51,347 nucleotides of DNA from Streptomyces sp. Ru73. Its GTDB lineage: Bacteria > Actinomycetota > Actinomycetes > Streptomycetales > Streptomycetaceae. The notes beneath the pieces were generated by a model that saw only the letters and a program-made list of their open reading frames with translations, had not been told where the DNA came from and made no database searches. The DNA lies in NCBI RefSeq assembly GCF_002920575.1, contig NZ_PQSQ01000060.1, positions 1-51,347 on the forward strand. The letters run 5' to 3'. Positions 34,280-42,342 of the stretch are shown here, in pieces (within the stretch, counting starts at the first letter, position 1; each line of letters opens with the position of its first letter). Made by a program: the position numbers and the translations under genes.

Positions 34280-35875
34280 CTACTTCGCGGGCCACGGCAC
34301 CTGCGGCGACCGGTAGTAGGTGATGCCCATCGCGTCCCAGCGCGGACCCTGGGACGCGAGCCGCACCTTGTACCGGTCCCAGTCGTGCGTGCTCGCGGGC
34401 GACCACCCCAGCTCCGCGATCCCCGGGAGCCGGGGAAAGGCCATGTACTCGGCCTGCGCGCTCTCGGAGAGCGTCTCGGACCACAGCGGGGCCTCCACGC
34501 CGAGGACCGAGCCGGCCGGCGCCCCCGCGAGGTACGTGCCGGGGTCCCAGTCGTAGGACCGCTCGACCGGCACGTACCCGGCCCAGTGCAGCCCGTACGG
34601 CGTGTCCTTGGCGTACTGCATGTCCAGGTAGGCCCGGTCGGCGGGCGAGAGGACCAGCCGCGTCCCCTTCTTCGCCGCGTCGGCCACCTGCGCCTTCTCG
34701 GCCGCGCTCGTCGCGTCGTAGCCCCAGTACTGCGCCACCGCGCCCTTCGCGGGCGTCGCGCCGGTCAGCTGGTGCCAGCCGATCACCGTCTTGCCGTACT
34801 CGGCGACCACCGGCTGCACCTTGTTCATGAAGGTGACGTAGTCCTCGTGGCTGGTGGAGTGCGCCTCGTCACCCCCGATGTGCAGGTACGGGCCGGGCGT
34901 CAGCGCCGCCAGCTCGCGAATGACGTCGTTCACGAAGTCGTACGTCACCGGCTTCGGCACGCAGAGGGAGCTGAAGCCGACCTCGGTGCCGGTGTAGAGC
35001 GGCGGGGCCGTGCCGTCGCAGTTCAGCTCGGGGTAGGAGGCAAGGGCCGCGTTGGTGTGGCCCGGCATGTCGATCTCGGGGACGACGGTCAGGTAGCGGC
35101 TCTGCGCGTACCGGACGATCTCGCGGTAGTCGGCCTTGGTGTAGTGGCCGCCGGGGCCGCCGCCGACCTGGGTGGAGCCGCCGTAGGCGGCGAGCCGGGG
35201 CCAGGAGTCGATCGCGATGCGCCAGCCCTGGTCGTCGGAGAGGTGCAGATGCAGCTTATTGATCTTGTAGAGCGCGAGCTGGTCGATGTACCGCTTGACC
35301 TTCGCCACGGAGAAGAAGTGCCGGGAGACGTCGAGCATCGCGCCGCGGTAGGCGTACCGCGGAGTGTCGGTGACCGTCCCGGCGGCGACCGTCCAGGGGC
35401 CGGGCTGCGGCGTACGCCGCTCCACCGCGGCGGGCAGCAGCTGGCGCAGCGTCTGGACACCGTGGAAGAGGCCGGCCGCGCGTGTCGCGCTGAGGGTGAC
35501 GGCGCGGCGGGTGACCGTGAGCCGGTAGCCCTCGGCGCCCAGTCCCTTCGCGCCGAGCCGGAGCACGATGCCGTCGCCGCCCCTGTCCGTGACGGGCAGC
35601 GGATAGCCGGTCGACGGGCGCAGCACGTCCGCCAGGTAGCCGGCGACCCGCTTCGTCTCGCCGGTGGCCCCGGGGACCCGGATGGCGGTCCGGTCCGTGA
35701 GCCGGTAGGCGCCGTCCGCCGGGCGTACGGAGGCCGGTGCGGGGACGATGCGGTCGAGGGGCGCGGGGCCGTCGGCGGGCCGGGCCGACGCGGGCGCCGC
35801 GCCCGCCGTGCCGAGGCCGGCCGCGGCCACCAGGAGGAGGGAACAGAGCAGTCTGTGCGGTCTCACACGTGACAC
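34280..35875 (-). CDS. Secreted beta-N-acetylhexosaminidase (GH20)
   Basis: The protein has 531 residues; GTG 35875 follows GAAGGGA and leads into a signal peptide (RPHRLLCSLLLVAAAGLGTAG). The GH20 domain is typical: a GH20b lid up to GYRLTV, FHGVQTLRQLLP, YRGAMLDVSRHFFSV, LHLHLSDDQGWRIAI, PEIDMPGHTNAAL and the catalytic Asp-Glu pair in HIGGDEAHST. It removes terminal GlcNAc from chitin oligomers by substrate-assisted catalysis. The DasR-like site just upstream fits the known control of chitin and GlcNAc use in Streptomyces. An ATG 33 bases upstream lacks a ribosome site. In S. coelicolor the counterpart lies next to the desferrioxamine genes, which are missing here. Confidence 0.9.
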   Translation of the reverse strand: MSRVRPHRLLCSLLLVAAAGLGTAGAAPASARPADGPAPLDRIVPAPASVRPADGAYRLTDRTAIRVPGATGETKRVAGYLADVLRPSTGYPLPVTDRGGDGIVLRLGAKGLGAEGYRLTVTRRAVTLSATRAAGLFHGVQTLRQLLPAAVERRTPQPGPWTVAAGTVTDTPRYAYRGAMLDVSRHFFSVAKVKRYIDQLALYKINKLHLHLSDDQGWRIAIDSWPRLAAYGGSTQVGGGPGGHYTKADYREIVRYAQSRYLTVVPEIDMPGHTNAALASYPELNCDGTAPPLYTGTEVGFSSLCVPKPVTYDFVNDVIRELAALTPGPYLHIGGDEAHSTSHEDYVTFMNKVQPVVAEYGKTVIGWHQLTGATPAKGAVAQYWGYDATSAAEKAQVADAAKKGTRLVLSPADRAYLDMQYAKDTPYGLHWAGYVPVERSYDWDPGTYLAGAPAGSVLGVEAPLWSETLSESAQAEYMAFPRLPGIAELGWSPASTHDWDRYKVRLASQGPRWDAMGITYYRSPQVPWPAK

Positions 35876-35955
35876 GGGCGGTCCCTTCGGGGAGCTTCGT
35901 GCGGGCATGGAGCAACCGAACGCTCACCTTGCGTACCGTGTGCCCCACTATCGGT

Positions 35956-35971
35956 CAAGGTGTAGACCAAT
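35956..35971 (-). promoter_or_regulatory. DasR-responsive element (dre)-like site before the hexosaminidase
   Basis: On the minus strand the site reads ATTGGTCTACACCTTG. Its left half matches the dre consensus ACTGGTCTAGACCAGT (known from the literature) almost fully, 11-12 of 16 positions in all. It lies about 80 bases upstream of the hexosaminidase start. DasR represses GlcNAc and chitin genes. The right half is weak, hence moderate confidence. Confidence 0.55.
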
Positions 35972-36052
35972 TTTTTCCCCGCCACGCCGCGCGCTTGCCC
36001 GAAAGCGGGCAGATTTCTTGCGAAAGTAGGACCGGCACCGCAGTATCAATCC

Positions 36053-36328
36053 GTGCTCGAACGTCGTCCGTCCCACGAGGACCTTGTTGAACACCTGGTA
36101 CGCAGTACGCCGCTGCAGCGCGGCGAGGCGGTCCGGGTGATCCAGGACGTCCTCGCGTACTTCGACGAGACGACCGACGCCTACGTGCGCCGCAGACACC
36201 GCGAACTGCAGGGTCAGGGCCTGCGCAACGACGCGATCTTCGAGCGGATCGCCCACGAGCTGCCGCACCGCGCCGTGGCCCCGCCCGAGCTCTCGATACG
36301 TCAGCTGCGCCGCCTCGTCTACGGCTGA
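36053..36328 (+). CDS. Small conserved helical protein of unknown function
   Basis: GTG 36053 begins a 91-residue protein with no membrane helix or signal peptide. It is strongly helical and charged: HEDLVEHLVRSTPLQRGEAVRVIQDVL, then YVRRRHRELQGQGL, ending in ELSIRQLRRLVYG. The repeated Arg/Glu pattern looks like a three-helix bundle; nucleic acid or protein binding is possible. I do not recognise the family, but a small gene in the same place upstream of glmS occurs in other Streptomyces as far as I recall. No Shine-Dalgarno sequence precedes the GTG, so leaderless translation is possible, with a -10-like TATCAA 7 bases upstream. It is in the same direction as glmS, 64 bases before it. Confidence 0.65.
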   Translation: MLERRPSHEDLVEHLVRSTPLQRGEAVRVIQDVLAYFDETTDAYVRRRHRELQGQGLRNDAIFERIAHELPHRAVAPPELSIRQLRRLVYG

Positions 36329-36392
36329 AGCGGCCGGCCCACGGCTGAAGCAGCGGAGCACCACGAACCATCGATCCAGGGAGGGTCCACCC

Positions 36393-38213
36393 ATGTGCGG
36401 AATCGTCGGCTACATCGGAAAGCGTGACGTCGCGCCGCTGCTCCTGGAGGGGCTGCAGCGGCTGGAGTACCGCGGCTACGACTCCGCCGGCATCGCCATC
36501 CACGCCTCCGGCAAGACCGGCGGGCTGAAGACCGCCAAGGCCAAGGGCCGGGTGCGGGAGCTGGAGTCCCGCCTGCCGAAGCGTTTCGCCGGCACCACCG
36601 GCATCGCGCACACCCGCTGGGCCACCCACGGCGCGCCCAACGACGAGAACGCCCACCCGCACGTGGACGCCTCGGGCAAGGTCGCGGTCGTCCACAACGG
36701 CATCATCGACAACGCCGCCGACGTGCGCGCCCGGCTCACCGCCGAGGGCGTGGAGTTCACCTCCGAGACCGACACCGAGGTCCTCGCGCACCTGATCGGC
36801 CGCTCCGAGGCCGGCACGCTGGAGGAGAAGGTCCGCGAGGCGCTGCGGCACATCGAGGGCACGTACGGCATCGCCGTGCTGCACTCCGACTTCGCCGACC
36901 GCATCGTGGTCGCGCGCAACGGCTCGCCGGTCGTGCTGGGCATCGGCGAGAAGGAGATGTTCGTCTCCTCCGACGTCGCCGCGCTGGTCTCGCACACCCG
37001 CCAGGTCGTCACCCTCGACGACGGCGAGATGGCCACGCTCAAGGCCGACGACTACCGCACGTACACCACCGAGGGCTCGCGCACGACCTCCTCCCCGGAG
37101 ACCGTCGAGTACGCCGCCGAGTCCTACGACATGGGCGCGCACGACACCTACATGCACAAGGAGATCTCCGAGCAGGCGGACGCGGTGGACCGCGCGCTGC
37201 GCGGCCGGATCGACGACCGCTTCTCCACCGTGCACCTGGGCGGCCTCAACCTGGACGCGCGCGAGGCGCGGGGCGTCCGCCGGGTCAAGATCCTGGGCTG
37301 CGGCACCTCGTACCACGCGGGCCAGATCGGCGCGCAGATGATCGAGGAGCTGGCCCGCATCCCCTCGGACGCCGAGCCGGCCTCCGAGTTCCGCTACCGC
37401 AACCCGGTCGTGGACCCCGACACCCTCTACGTCGCCGTCTCGCAGTCCGGTGAGACCTACGACGTCCTCGCGGCCGTGCAGGAGCTCAAGCGCAAGGGCG
37501 CGCGGGTGCTGGGCCTGGTGAACGTGGTCGGCTCGGCGATCGCCCGGGAGACCGACGGCGGCATCTACGTGCACGCGGGGCCGGAGGTCTGCGTCGTCTC
37601 CACCAAGTGCTTCACCAACATGGTGGTGTCCTTCGCGCTGCTCGCGCTGCACCTGGGCCGCATCCGCGACCTGTCCGTGGCGGACGGCAAGCGGATCATC
37701 GACGGACTGCGCCGGCTGCCGGAGCAGATCACCGAGATCCTCGAGAACGAAGCGGAGATCAAGAAGCTCGCGGAACTGTATGCGGATGCGAAGTCGATGA
37801 TGTTCATCGGCCGGGTCCGCGGCTACCCGGTGGCGCGCGAGGCCTCCCTGAAGCTCAAGGAGGTCTCCTACATCCACGCCGAGGCGTACCCGGCCTCCGA
37901 GCTCAAGCACGGCCCGCTGGCGCTCATCGAGCCCGCGATGCCGACGGTCGCGATCGTCCCGGACGACGACCTGCTGGAGAAGAACCGGGCGGCGCTGGAG
38001 GAGATCAAGGCCCGCAGCGGCCGCATCCTCGCCGTCGCGCACGCGGAGCAGGAGAAGGCGGACCACACCATCGTGGTGCCGAAGAACGAGCCCGAGCTGG
38101 ACCCCATCCTCATGGGCATCCCGCTCCAGCTCCTCGCCTACCACACGGCCCTGACCCTCGGCCGCGACATCGACAAGCCCCGCAACCTCGCGAAGTCCGT
38201 GACCGTCGAGTAA
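36393..38213 (+). CDS. glmS: Glutamine-fructose-6-phosphate aminotransferase (isomerizing)
   Basis: The protein has 606 residues; ATG 36393 follows GGGAGGG. The catalytic Cys is the second residue (MCGIVGYIGKR), exposed after Met removal. The glutaminase domain (1-240) has RLEYRGYDSAG, IAHTRWATHGAP and HNGIIDN. Two SIS isomerase domains follow, with LGCGTSYHAGQIGAQ and AVSQSGETYDVLAA in the first and FIGRVRGYPVAREASLKLKE and AEAYPASELKHGPLALI in the second. The C-terminus ends in KPRNLAKSVTVE, the conserved tail. It makes glucosamine-6-phosphate for cell wall precursors. Many Streptomyces have two glmS genes, and this one sits next to hexosaminidase. A strong terminator follows immediately. 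Confidence 0.95.
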   Translation: MCGIVGYIGKRDVAPLLLEGLQRLEYRGYDSAGIAIHASGKTGGLKTAKAKGRVRELESRLPKRFAGTTGIAHTRWATHGAPNDENAHPHVDASGKVAVVHNGIIDNAADVRARLTAEGVEFTSETDTEVLAHLIGRSEAGTLEEKVREALRHIEGTYGIAVLHSDFADRIVVARNGSPVVLGIGEKEMFVSSDVAALVSHTRQVVTLDDGEMATLKADDYRTYTTEGSRTTSSPETVEYAAESYDMGAHDTYMHKEISEQADAVDRALRGRIDDRFSTVHLGGLNLDAREARGVRRVKILGCGTSYHAGQIGAQMIEELARIPSDAEPASEFRYRNPVVDPDTLYVAVSQSGETYDVLAAVQELKRKGARVLGLVNVVGSAIARETDGGIYVHAGPEVCVVSTKCFTNMVVSFALLALHLGRIRDLSVADGKRIIDGLRRLPEQITEILENEAEIKKLAELYADAKSMMFIGRVRGYPVAREASLKLKEVSYIHAEAYPASELKHGPLALIEPAMPTVAIVPDDDLLEKNRAALEEIKARSGRILAVAHAEQEKADHTIVVPKNEPELDPILMGIPLQLLAYHTALTLGRDIDKPRNLAKSVTVE

Positions 38214-38224
38214 CCCCGACGTGA

Positions 38225-38277
38225 GTGAGGTGGACTCCCGGTCTCGCGCCACCATACGAGCCGGGGGTCCACCTCAC
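38225..38277 (+). terminator. Terminator of glmS
   Basis: GTGAGGTGGAC (38225-38235) pairs exactly with 38267-38277. The inner TCCCGG/CCGGGG pairs extend the stem to 17 bp with one G-T pair and a 19-base loop. It starts 11 bases after the glmS stop. Confidence 0.8.
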
Positions 38278-38398
38278 GGTGCCGGCGTCGCCCTCACGCC
38301 GGCAGTGATGCCGCCCTCCCGGGAACCGTCACACCCGGGCAGCAGCACGCTCCGTGCAGGGTTTGTACCCCTCACAAGCGCACAACCCACCTCTACGA

Positions 38399-38459
38399 GT
38401 CAGTAGATTTGTCGACTACTGACGGGACATGACGGCTCATCACGCCGATATGACGTCAT
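38399..38459. other. Unassigned AT-richer island with two palindromes
   Basis: Between the glmS terminator and the stress-protein gene (38278-38514) there is no credible gene. It contains GTCAGTAG (38399-38406) and its exact complement CTACTGAC (38416-38423) around a 9-base spacer, and the perfect palindrome ATGACGTCAT (38450-38459). The island is AT-richer than its surroundings. The first could form a weak stem-loop terminating the stress-protein transcript or be an operator; the second is a CRE-like 10-mer. No function can be assigned. Confidence 0.45.
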
Positions 38460-38514
38460 GGAGTGGACGCGGGGACGAGGCCGAATACGTACGGTGCGGA
38501 CGGTCGGCCCGCGG

Positions 38515-39036
38515 TCACGGGACGACGATCACCGGGCGCTGCGCCCGACGCGCCAGCCGTCCGGCGACCGAGCCGAAGATCCGCCCGACGATGCCGTGGG
38601 TGGAGCCGACCACGATCGCGTCGGCCGCGTACTCACGGCCGACCTCCTCCAGTTCGTGGCAGATGTCGCCGCCCCGCTCGACCAGGATCCAGGAGAGCTC
38701 GGAGAGGTGGTCGGCGCAGGCCAGCTCCAGCCCCAGGACCTCCGTGCGGTGGTCGGGGACGTCGACGAAGACGGGCGGCTCGCAGCCCGCCCAGACGGTC
38801 GTCGGGAGCCGGTTGGCGACGTGCACGATGATCAGTCCGGAGCCGGAGCGCCGAGCCATGCCGATGGCGTAGGCCAGGGCCCGCTCGCTGGAGACCGAGC
38901 CGTCGAAGCCCACCACCACACCGTGCTGGAAGGCGGGGTCGCAGGAGTGGCGTGACTGTTCCGCCGCTTCGAGGTCCGCCATCGGATCGGCGACCTGCTT
39001 GCGGTCCGCGGGATCGGGGAATTCGTGACCGGCCAT
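38515..39036 (-). CDS. Universal stress protein (UspA family)
   Basis: From ATG 39036 the protein has 173 residues with an acidic N-terminal extension (MAGHEFPDPADRKQVADPM). The Usp fold follows: HGVVVGFDGSVSSERALAYAIG, GLIIVHVA and, at the end, DAIVVGSTHGIVGRIFGSVAGRL, which is the ATP-binding G-2x-G-9x-G-S motif, then RRAQRPVIVVP. It is therefore the ATP-binding type of Usp. The ribosome site is weak. A longer in-frame reading would add 41 residues of unlike composition. It stands alone, opposite the small membrane protein and adpA. Such proteins act in stress survival, often under redox control. Confidence 0.88.
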   Translation of the reverse strand: MAGHEFPDPADRKQVADPMADLEAAEQSRHSCDPAFQHGVVVGFDGSVSSERALAYAIGMARRSGSGLIIVHVANRLPTTVWAGCEPPVFVDVPDHRTEVLGLELACADHLSELSWILVERGGDICHELEEVGREYAADAIVVGSTHGIVGRIFGSVAGRLARRAQRPVIVVP

Positions 39037-39155
39037 GAGTGTCTCGGCGAAGGGGAGCCCTCGTACCCAGAGGCGGAGGGGAACGGCGATTGACTTGTTC
39101 GGGCAGTTGACTGAGCTGGGCGGAGAGCGGGGCGACGGCGATGGTTCAATGCCGA

Positions 39156-39183
39156 ACAATACGGCCGGGAATCATCTTCCCAA
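39156..39183 (-). promoter_or_regulatory. Candidate promoter of the universal stress protein gene
   Basis: Read leftward, TTGGGA (39178-39183) and TATTGT (39156-39161) are separated by 16 bases and would give a leader of about 110 bases. Both boxes are imperfect. The remainder of the gap 39037-39479 holds no gene and no hairpin that I trust. Confidence 0.35.
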
Positions 39184-39479
39184 CCCCTTACCCCAAGAGT
39201 ACGGCGCCACTCCTCCCCTGCCCAGGGTCTCCGTAAACGGCGCTTGTCCCTTTTGACCGGACAGCGCCCCCGAACGTTCCCCGGAGCATGCCGGAGCGTC
39301 GCGCCGTTGGCAATGGCCCGCGGCTCCTTCATACGGACCCCGCGGCTCCGCCGGGCCCGCTCCCGCCCGGCGCGGCCGCCCCCTGCTCCGTCCGCGCGCC
39401 GCGCGGTGACTCCCCGTGGCCGCCCGCGTTGATCCAGTGGTCCGCGCGGTCGGTGCGGACCACTCGGAAGGAGCCCCCC

Positions 39480-39785
39480 TTGCCCGGCACGCCTCGCCCG
39501 CCCGCCGACCCCGTGAGCGACGTGGTCCGCTGGGGCACGTTCAGCTGCGCCCTGGTTCCGCTTGTCCTCCTCGTGTGCGGTTCGTCGCCGGGCGGGGCCG
39601 CCGGCACCGCCGTCGGCCTCGCGGCGGTCACGTGCGCCTGCCGGGCGCTGCTGCGGCAGTCCGAGCGGACCGCCGCCCGGCTCGCCGTCGAGCGGGCCTC
39701 GGTGCACCGCGGACGGCACGGCAGGACGGGCCTGGGGGCGCACAGGGGCGGGCGCCACGGCGGGGGGCGTACGCCGGGGGATTGA
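39480..39785 (+). CDS. Small membrane protein upstream of adpA
   Basis: TTG 39480 follows GGAAGGAG at ideal spacing and gives a 101-residue protein. After a short Pro-rich tail come two membrane-spanning segments (WGTFSCALVPLVLLVCG and GTAVGLAAVTCACRALL), then an Arg/His/Gly-rich cytosolic end (RGRHGRTGLGAHRGGRHGGGR). I recall a similar gene in this position before adpA in other streptomycetes, which supports coding, but no function is known to me. It runs in the adpA direction, 369 bases upstream. It may be missed by gene finders because of the TTG start. Confidence 0.65.
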   Translation: MPGTPRPPADPVSDVVRWGTFSCALVPLVLLVCGSSPGGAAGTAVGLAAVTCACRALLRQSERTAARLAVERASVHRGRHGRTGLGAHRGGRHGGGRTPGD

Positions 39786-40154
39786 GGCGCTCTCGCGCGA
39801 CTCCGAGGGTCCTCGCGCGAGTGTCCGCGACCCTTTTCAGCCAACTTCGACCCCGGGCACATCCCTTGGCAAAAGCGACCCCCAACCGCCCTTTGAACTG
39901 GACGGAAAGGACCGCACGGCGTGGTTGTGCCCTACGACGGGCGGCCCGTCGCGTGAGGCGTACTTCCCACCGGAGCCCACGAGTGGAACGCTTCGTGATC
40001 GAATGCTTCGCGCCAAGTTGCCATATCGACTTACCAGCAGGTGGTGAACTTGGCACTCCATCCTCACGGGACACAGTAGATTCGATCTTGGCAATCACGG
40101 CGGGGGAACAGTGCAGGACCGAGAGGGCGAGACGACCGAGGGGGGCTTAGTGCC
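39786..40154. other. Long regulatory region upstream of adpA
   Basis: This 369-base stretch without a gene is expected for adpA, whose promoter receives several regulators. It is AT-richer near 39990-40110. One near match to the AdpA-binding consensus TGGCSNGWWY lies on the minus strand at 40006-40015 (TGGCGCGAAG, one mismatch at the last base), compatible with the autoregulation known for S. griseus AdpA. TAGATT at 40077-40082 could be a -10 box, without a well-spaced -35. Confidence 0.45.
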
Positions 40155-41435
40155 ATGAGCCAGGACTCCGCTGCCGTACCAGATGCCGCACGCAAGCTCG
40201 CCGCCCGACGACGCCGCGAAGTAGTCGCGGTGCTCCTCTTCAGTGGCGGCCCCATTTTCGAGAGCTCCATTCCGCTCTCGGTATTTGGCATCGACCGCCA
40301 GGACGCGGGCGTGCCGCGGTACCGGTTGCTTGTGTGCGCGGGCGAAGATGCGCCTTTGCGCACGACCGGCGGACTGGAGCTTTCCGCTCCATACGGACTG
40401 GAAGCGATCTCCCGGGCAGGTACCGTCGTGGTGCCCGCCTGGCGTTCGATCACCCAGGCGCCACCACCTGCCGCGCTGGACGCACTCCGGCGCGCGCATG
40501 AAGAAGGGGCCCGCATCGTCGGGCTGTGCACGGGCGCGTTCGTGCTGGCGGCCGCAGGGCTGCTGGACGGCCGCCCGGCGACCACCCACTGGATGTACGC
40601 ACCGACGCTCGCCAAGCGTTATCCGTCCGTCCATGTCGATCCACGGGAGCTGTTCGTGGACGACGGCGACGTACTGACGTCGGCGGGCACGGCCGCGGGT
40701 ATCGACCTGTGCCTCCACATCGTGCGGACCGACCACGGCGCCGACGCGGCCAACGCGCTCGCCCGCCGGCTGGTCGTGCCGCCCCGGCGCACCGCGTCGG
40801 AGCTGGGGCACCAGCGCTACCTGGACAGGTCATTACCGGAGGAGATCGGCGCCGACCCGCTCGCGGAGGTCGTCGCCTGGGCGCTGGAGCACCTCCACGA
40901 GCAGTTCGACGTGGAGACGCTCGCCGCGCGCGCTTACATGAGCCGCCGGACGTTCGACCGCCGGTTCCGCTCACTCACTGGGAGCGCTCCCCTGCAGTGG
41001 CTGATCACTCAGCGCGTCCTGCAGGCGCAGCGGCTGCTGGAGACGTCGGACTACTCGGTGGACGAGGTGGCGGGCCGCTGCGGCTTCCGCTCCCCCGTCG
41101 CGCTGCGTGGTCACTTCCGGCGGCAGCTGGGGTCCTCCCCGGCGGCCTACCGGGCGGCCTACCGCGCCCGGCGGCCACAGAACGGCGCCGCCGAACCACC
41201 AGGACCCGGGGCCCGGCCGGCCGACCGGCCGGAGCGCCTGGACCGCACGGGAACCCCGGCGGCCGAGCGCTTCGGGGCCCACGCCCCGGTACCGGGTCAG
41301 GGCGGTCCGCTCGGCGCCCACGATCCGGGCAAGCCGGAGTCGGACGCGTACGCGTCCCGGCTCGGTGAGCCCGCCGTCGGCCGGTCCACCGGACGCCCGG
41401 TGCTGCCCAGCCAGCGGGAGCGCCCCGTAGGGTGA
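40155..41435 (+). CDS. adpA: AraC-family global developmental regulator AdpA
   Basis: The protein has 426 residues; ATG 40155 follows GAGGGGGG at a rather wide spacing. The N-terminal ThiJ/PfpI/DJ-1-like (GATase1) domain (residues 24-190) contains VVAVLLFSGGPIFESSIPLSVFG and GLCTGAFVLAAAGLL. The C-terminal AraC domain (about 245-345) has two helix-turn-helices: FDVETLAARAYMSRRTFDRRF and YSVDEVAGRCGFRSPVALRGHF. The Pro/Arg/Gly-rich tail is longer than usual. Codon 227 is TTA, in the linker between the domains, at the place where adpA genes are known to need the bldA tRNA. AdpA controls morphology and secondary metabolism. The stop precedes ornA by only five bases. Confidence 0.95.
   Translation: MSQDSAAVPDAARKLAARRRREVVAVLLFSGGPIFESSIPLSVFGIDRQDAGVPRYRLLVCAGEDAPLRTTGGLELSAPYGLEAISRAGTVVVPAWRSITQAPPPAALDALRRAHEEGARIVGLCTGAFVLAAAGLLDGRPATTHWMYAPTLAKRYPSVHVDPRELFVDDGDVLTSAGTAAGIDLCLHIVRTDHGADAANALARRLVVPPRRTASELGHQRYLDRSLPEEIGADPLAEVVAWALEHLHEQFDVETLAARAYMSRRTFDRRFRSLTGSAPLQWLITQRVLQAQRLLETSDYSVDEVAGRCGFRSPVALRGHFRRQLGSSPAAYRAAYRARRPQNGAAEPPGPGARPADRPERLDRTGTPAAERFGAHAPVPGQGGPLGAHDPGKPESDAYASRLGEPAVGRSTGRPVLPSQRERPVG
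40833..40835 (+). promoter_or_regulatory. TTA leucine codon (bldA-dependent) in adpA
   Basis: The reading TCA-TTA-CCG (Ser-Leu-Pro) places a rare TTA in frame. Hand-scanning the other genes for in-frame TTA found none that I trust. TTA is read only by the bldA tRNA in Streptomyces, so translation of this regulator depends on bldA. Confidence 0.9.
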
Positions 41436-41440
41436 GACGC

Positions 41441-42073
41441 ATGAACGATCGCATGGTGTGGATCGACTGCGAGATGACGGGGCTCTCGCTGGCGAACGAC
41501 GCGCTCATCGAGGTGGCCGCACTGGTCACCGACTCGGAGCTGAACATCCTCGGCGAGGGGGTGGACATCGTGATCCGTCCCCCCGCCGAGGCCCTGGAGA
41601 CCATGCCCGAGGTGGTGCGCGAGATGCACACCAATTCGGGCCTGCTCGCGGAGCTGGCCGGCGGGACGACCCTCGCCGACGCCGAGCGGCAGGTCATGGA
41701 CTACATCAGGAGTTTCGTGCCGGAGCCGGGCAAGGCCCCGCTGTGCGGCAACTCCGTCGGCACCGACCGCGGCTTCCTGGCGCGCGACATGCCGGAGCTG
41801 GAGGACTACCTCCACTACCGGATCGTCGATGTCTCGTCGGTCAAGGAGCTGGCCCGGCGCTGGTATCCGAGGGCGTACTTCAACAGCCCGGAGAAGAACG
41901 GCAACCACCGGGCGCTCGCCGACATCCGTGAGTCGATCGCGGAGCTGCGGTACTACCGGGAGGCGGTCTTCGTGCCGCAGCCGGGGCCGGACTCCGACAC
42001 CGCCAGGGCGATCGCCGCCAAGCACGTCCTGCCCGCGGAGACCCCCGCGGCGCAGTCCGTGGACGGACAGTGA
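41441..42073 (+). CDS. ornA: Oligoribonuclease
   Basis: From ATG 41441, which follows AGGGTGAG and lies five bases after the adpA stop, the protein has 210 residues. A GTG nine bases upstream overlaps the adpA stop but is less well spaced. It is a DEDDh 3'-5' exonuclease: VWIDCEMTGLSLANDALIEV (first Asp-Glu), GNSVGTDRGFLARDMPEL (Asp), and NHRALADIRESIAELRYY (His and Asp). It degrades 2-5-nt RNAs and pGpG, finishing c-di-GMP turnover. The adpA-ornA arrangement is conserved in Streptomyces. Its C-terminal ~15 residues (ETPAAQSVDGQ) are variable. Confidence 0.95.
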   Translation: MNDRMVWIDCEMTGLSLANDALIEVAALVTDSELNILGEGVDIVIRPPAEALETMPEVVREMHTNSGLLAELAGGTTLADAERQVMDYIRSFVPEPGKAPLCGNSVGTDRGFLARDMPELEDYLHYRIVDVSSVKELARRWYPRAYFNSPEKNGNHRALADIRESIAELRYYREAVFVPQPGPDSDTARAIAAKHVLPAETPAAQSVDGQ

Positions 42074-42077
42074 CGCA

Positions 42078-42113
42078 GCTCGCTCCCGGGCAGGGGGAAA
42101 GCCGGGAGCGAGC
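42078..42113 (+). terminator. Terminator after ornA
   Basis: GCTCGCTCCCGG (42078-42089) pairs perfectly with 42102-42113 around a 12-base loop, five bases past the ornA stop. Confidence 0.82.
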
Positions 42114-42179
42114 ACCCCTCCAGACCCTGTACACTTTTTCTCGGCCGGTGCGGAAAGAACCACAACAGCACCGGTCATG

Positions 42180-42252
42180 GTGGGTATAGCTCAGCTGGTA
42201 GAGCACCTGGTTGTGGTCCAGGATGTCGCGGGTTCGAGTCCCGTTACTCACC
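42180..42252 (+). tRNA. tRNA-His (anticodon GTG)
   Basis: The gene folds into a full cloverleaf: acceptor GTGGGTA pairs with TACTCAC, D arm contains AGCTCAGCTGGTAGAG, anticodon stem CCTGG/CCAGG closes the loop TTGTGGT with anticodon GTG (42213-42215), and the T arm contains GGTTCGAGTCC. The extra 5' G (position -1) expected of tRNA-His is present at 42179, opposite discriminator C at 42252. CCA is not fully encoded. TACACT (42130-42135) could be the -10 box. It follows ornA as in other streptomycetes. Confidence 0.95.
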
Positions 42253-42262
42253 CAGACCGGCG

Positions 42263-42292
42263 AGGCCCGGTCCGCTCAGGCGGACCGGGCCT
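42263..42292 (+). terminator. Terminator of tRNA-His
   Basis: GGCCCGGTCCGC (42264-42275) pairs with 42280-42291 over 12 bp around TCAG, extended by an A-T pair, followed by TTCGT. It begins 11 bases after the tRNA. Confidence 0.82.
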
Positions 42293-42342
42293 TCGTCATG
42301 TCCGGGCTCCGGCACGTACGGAACGTCCGTACCGTCCGGGGC

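Noticed and set aside
36300..36392. A DasR site upstream of glmS
   Set aside because: No stretch matches the dre consensus well; only the hexosaminidase side has a good half-site.
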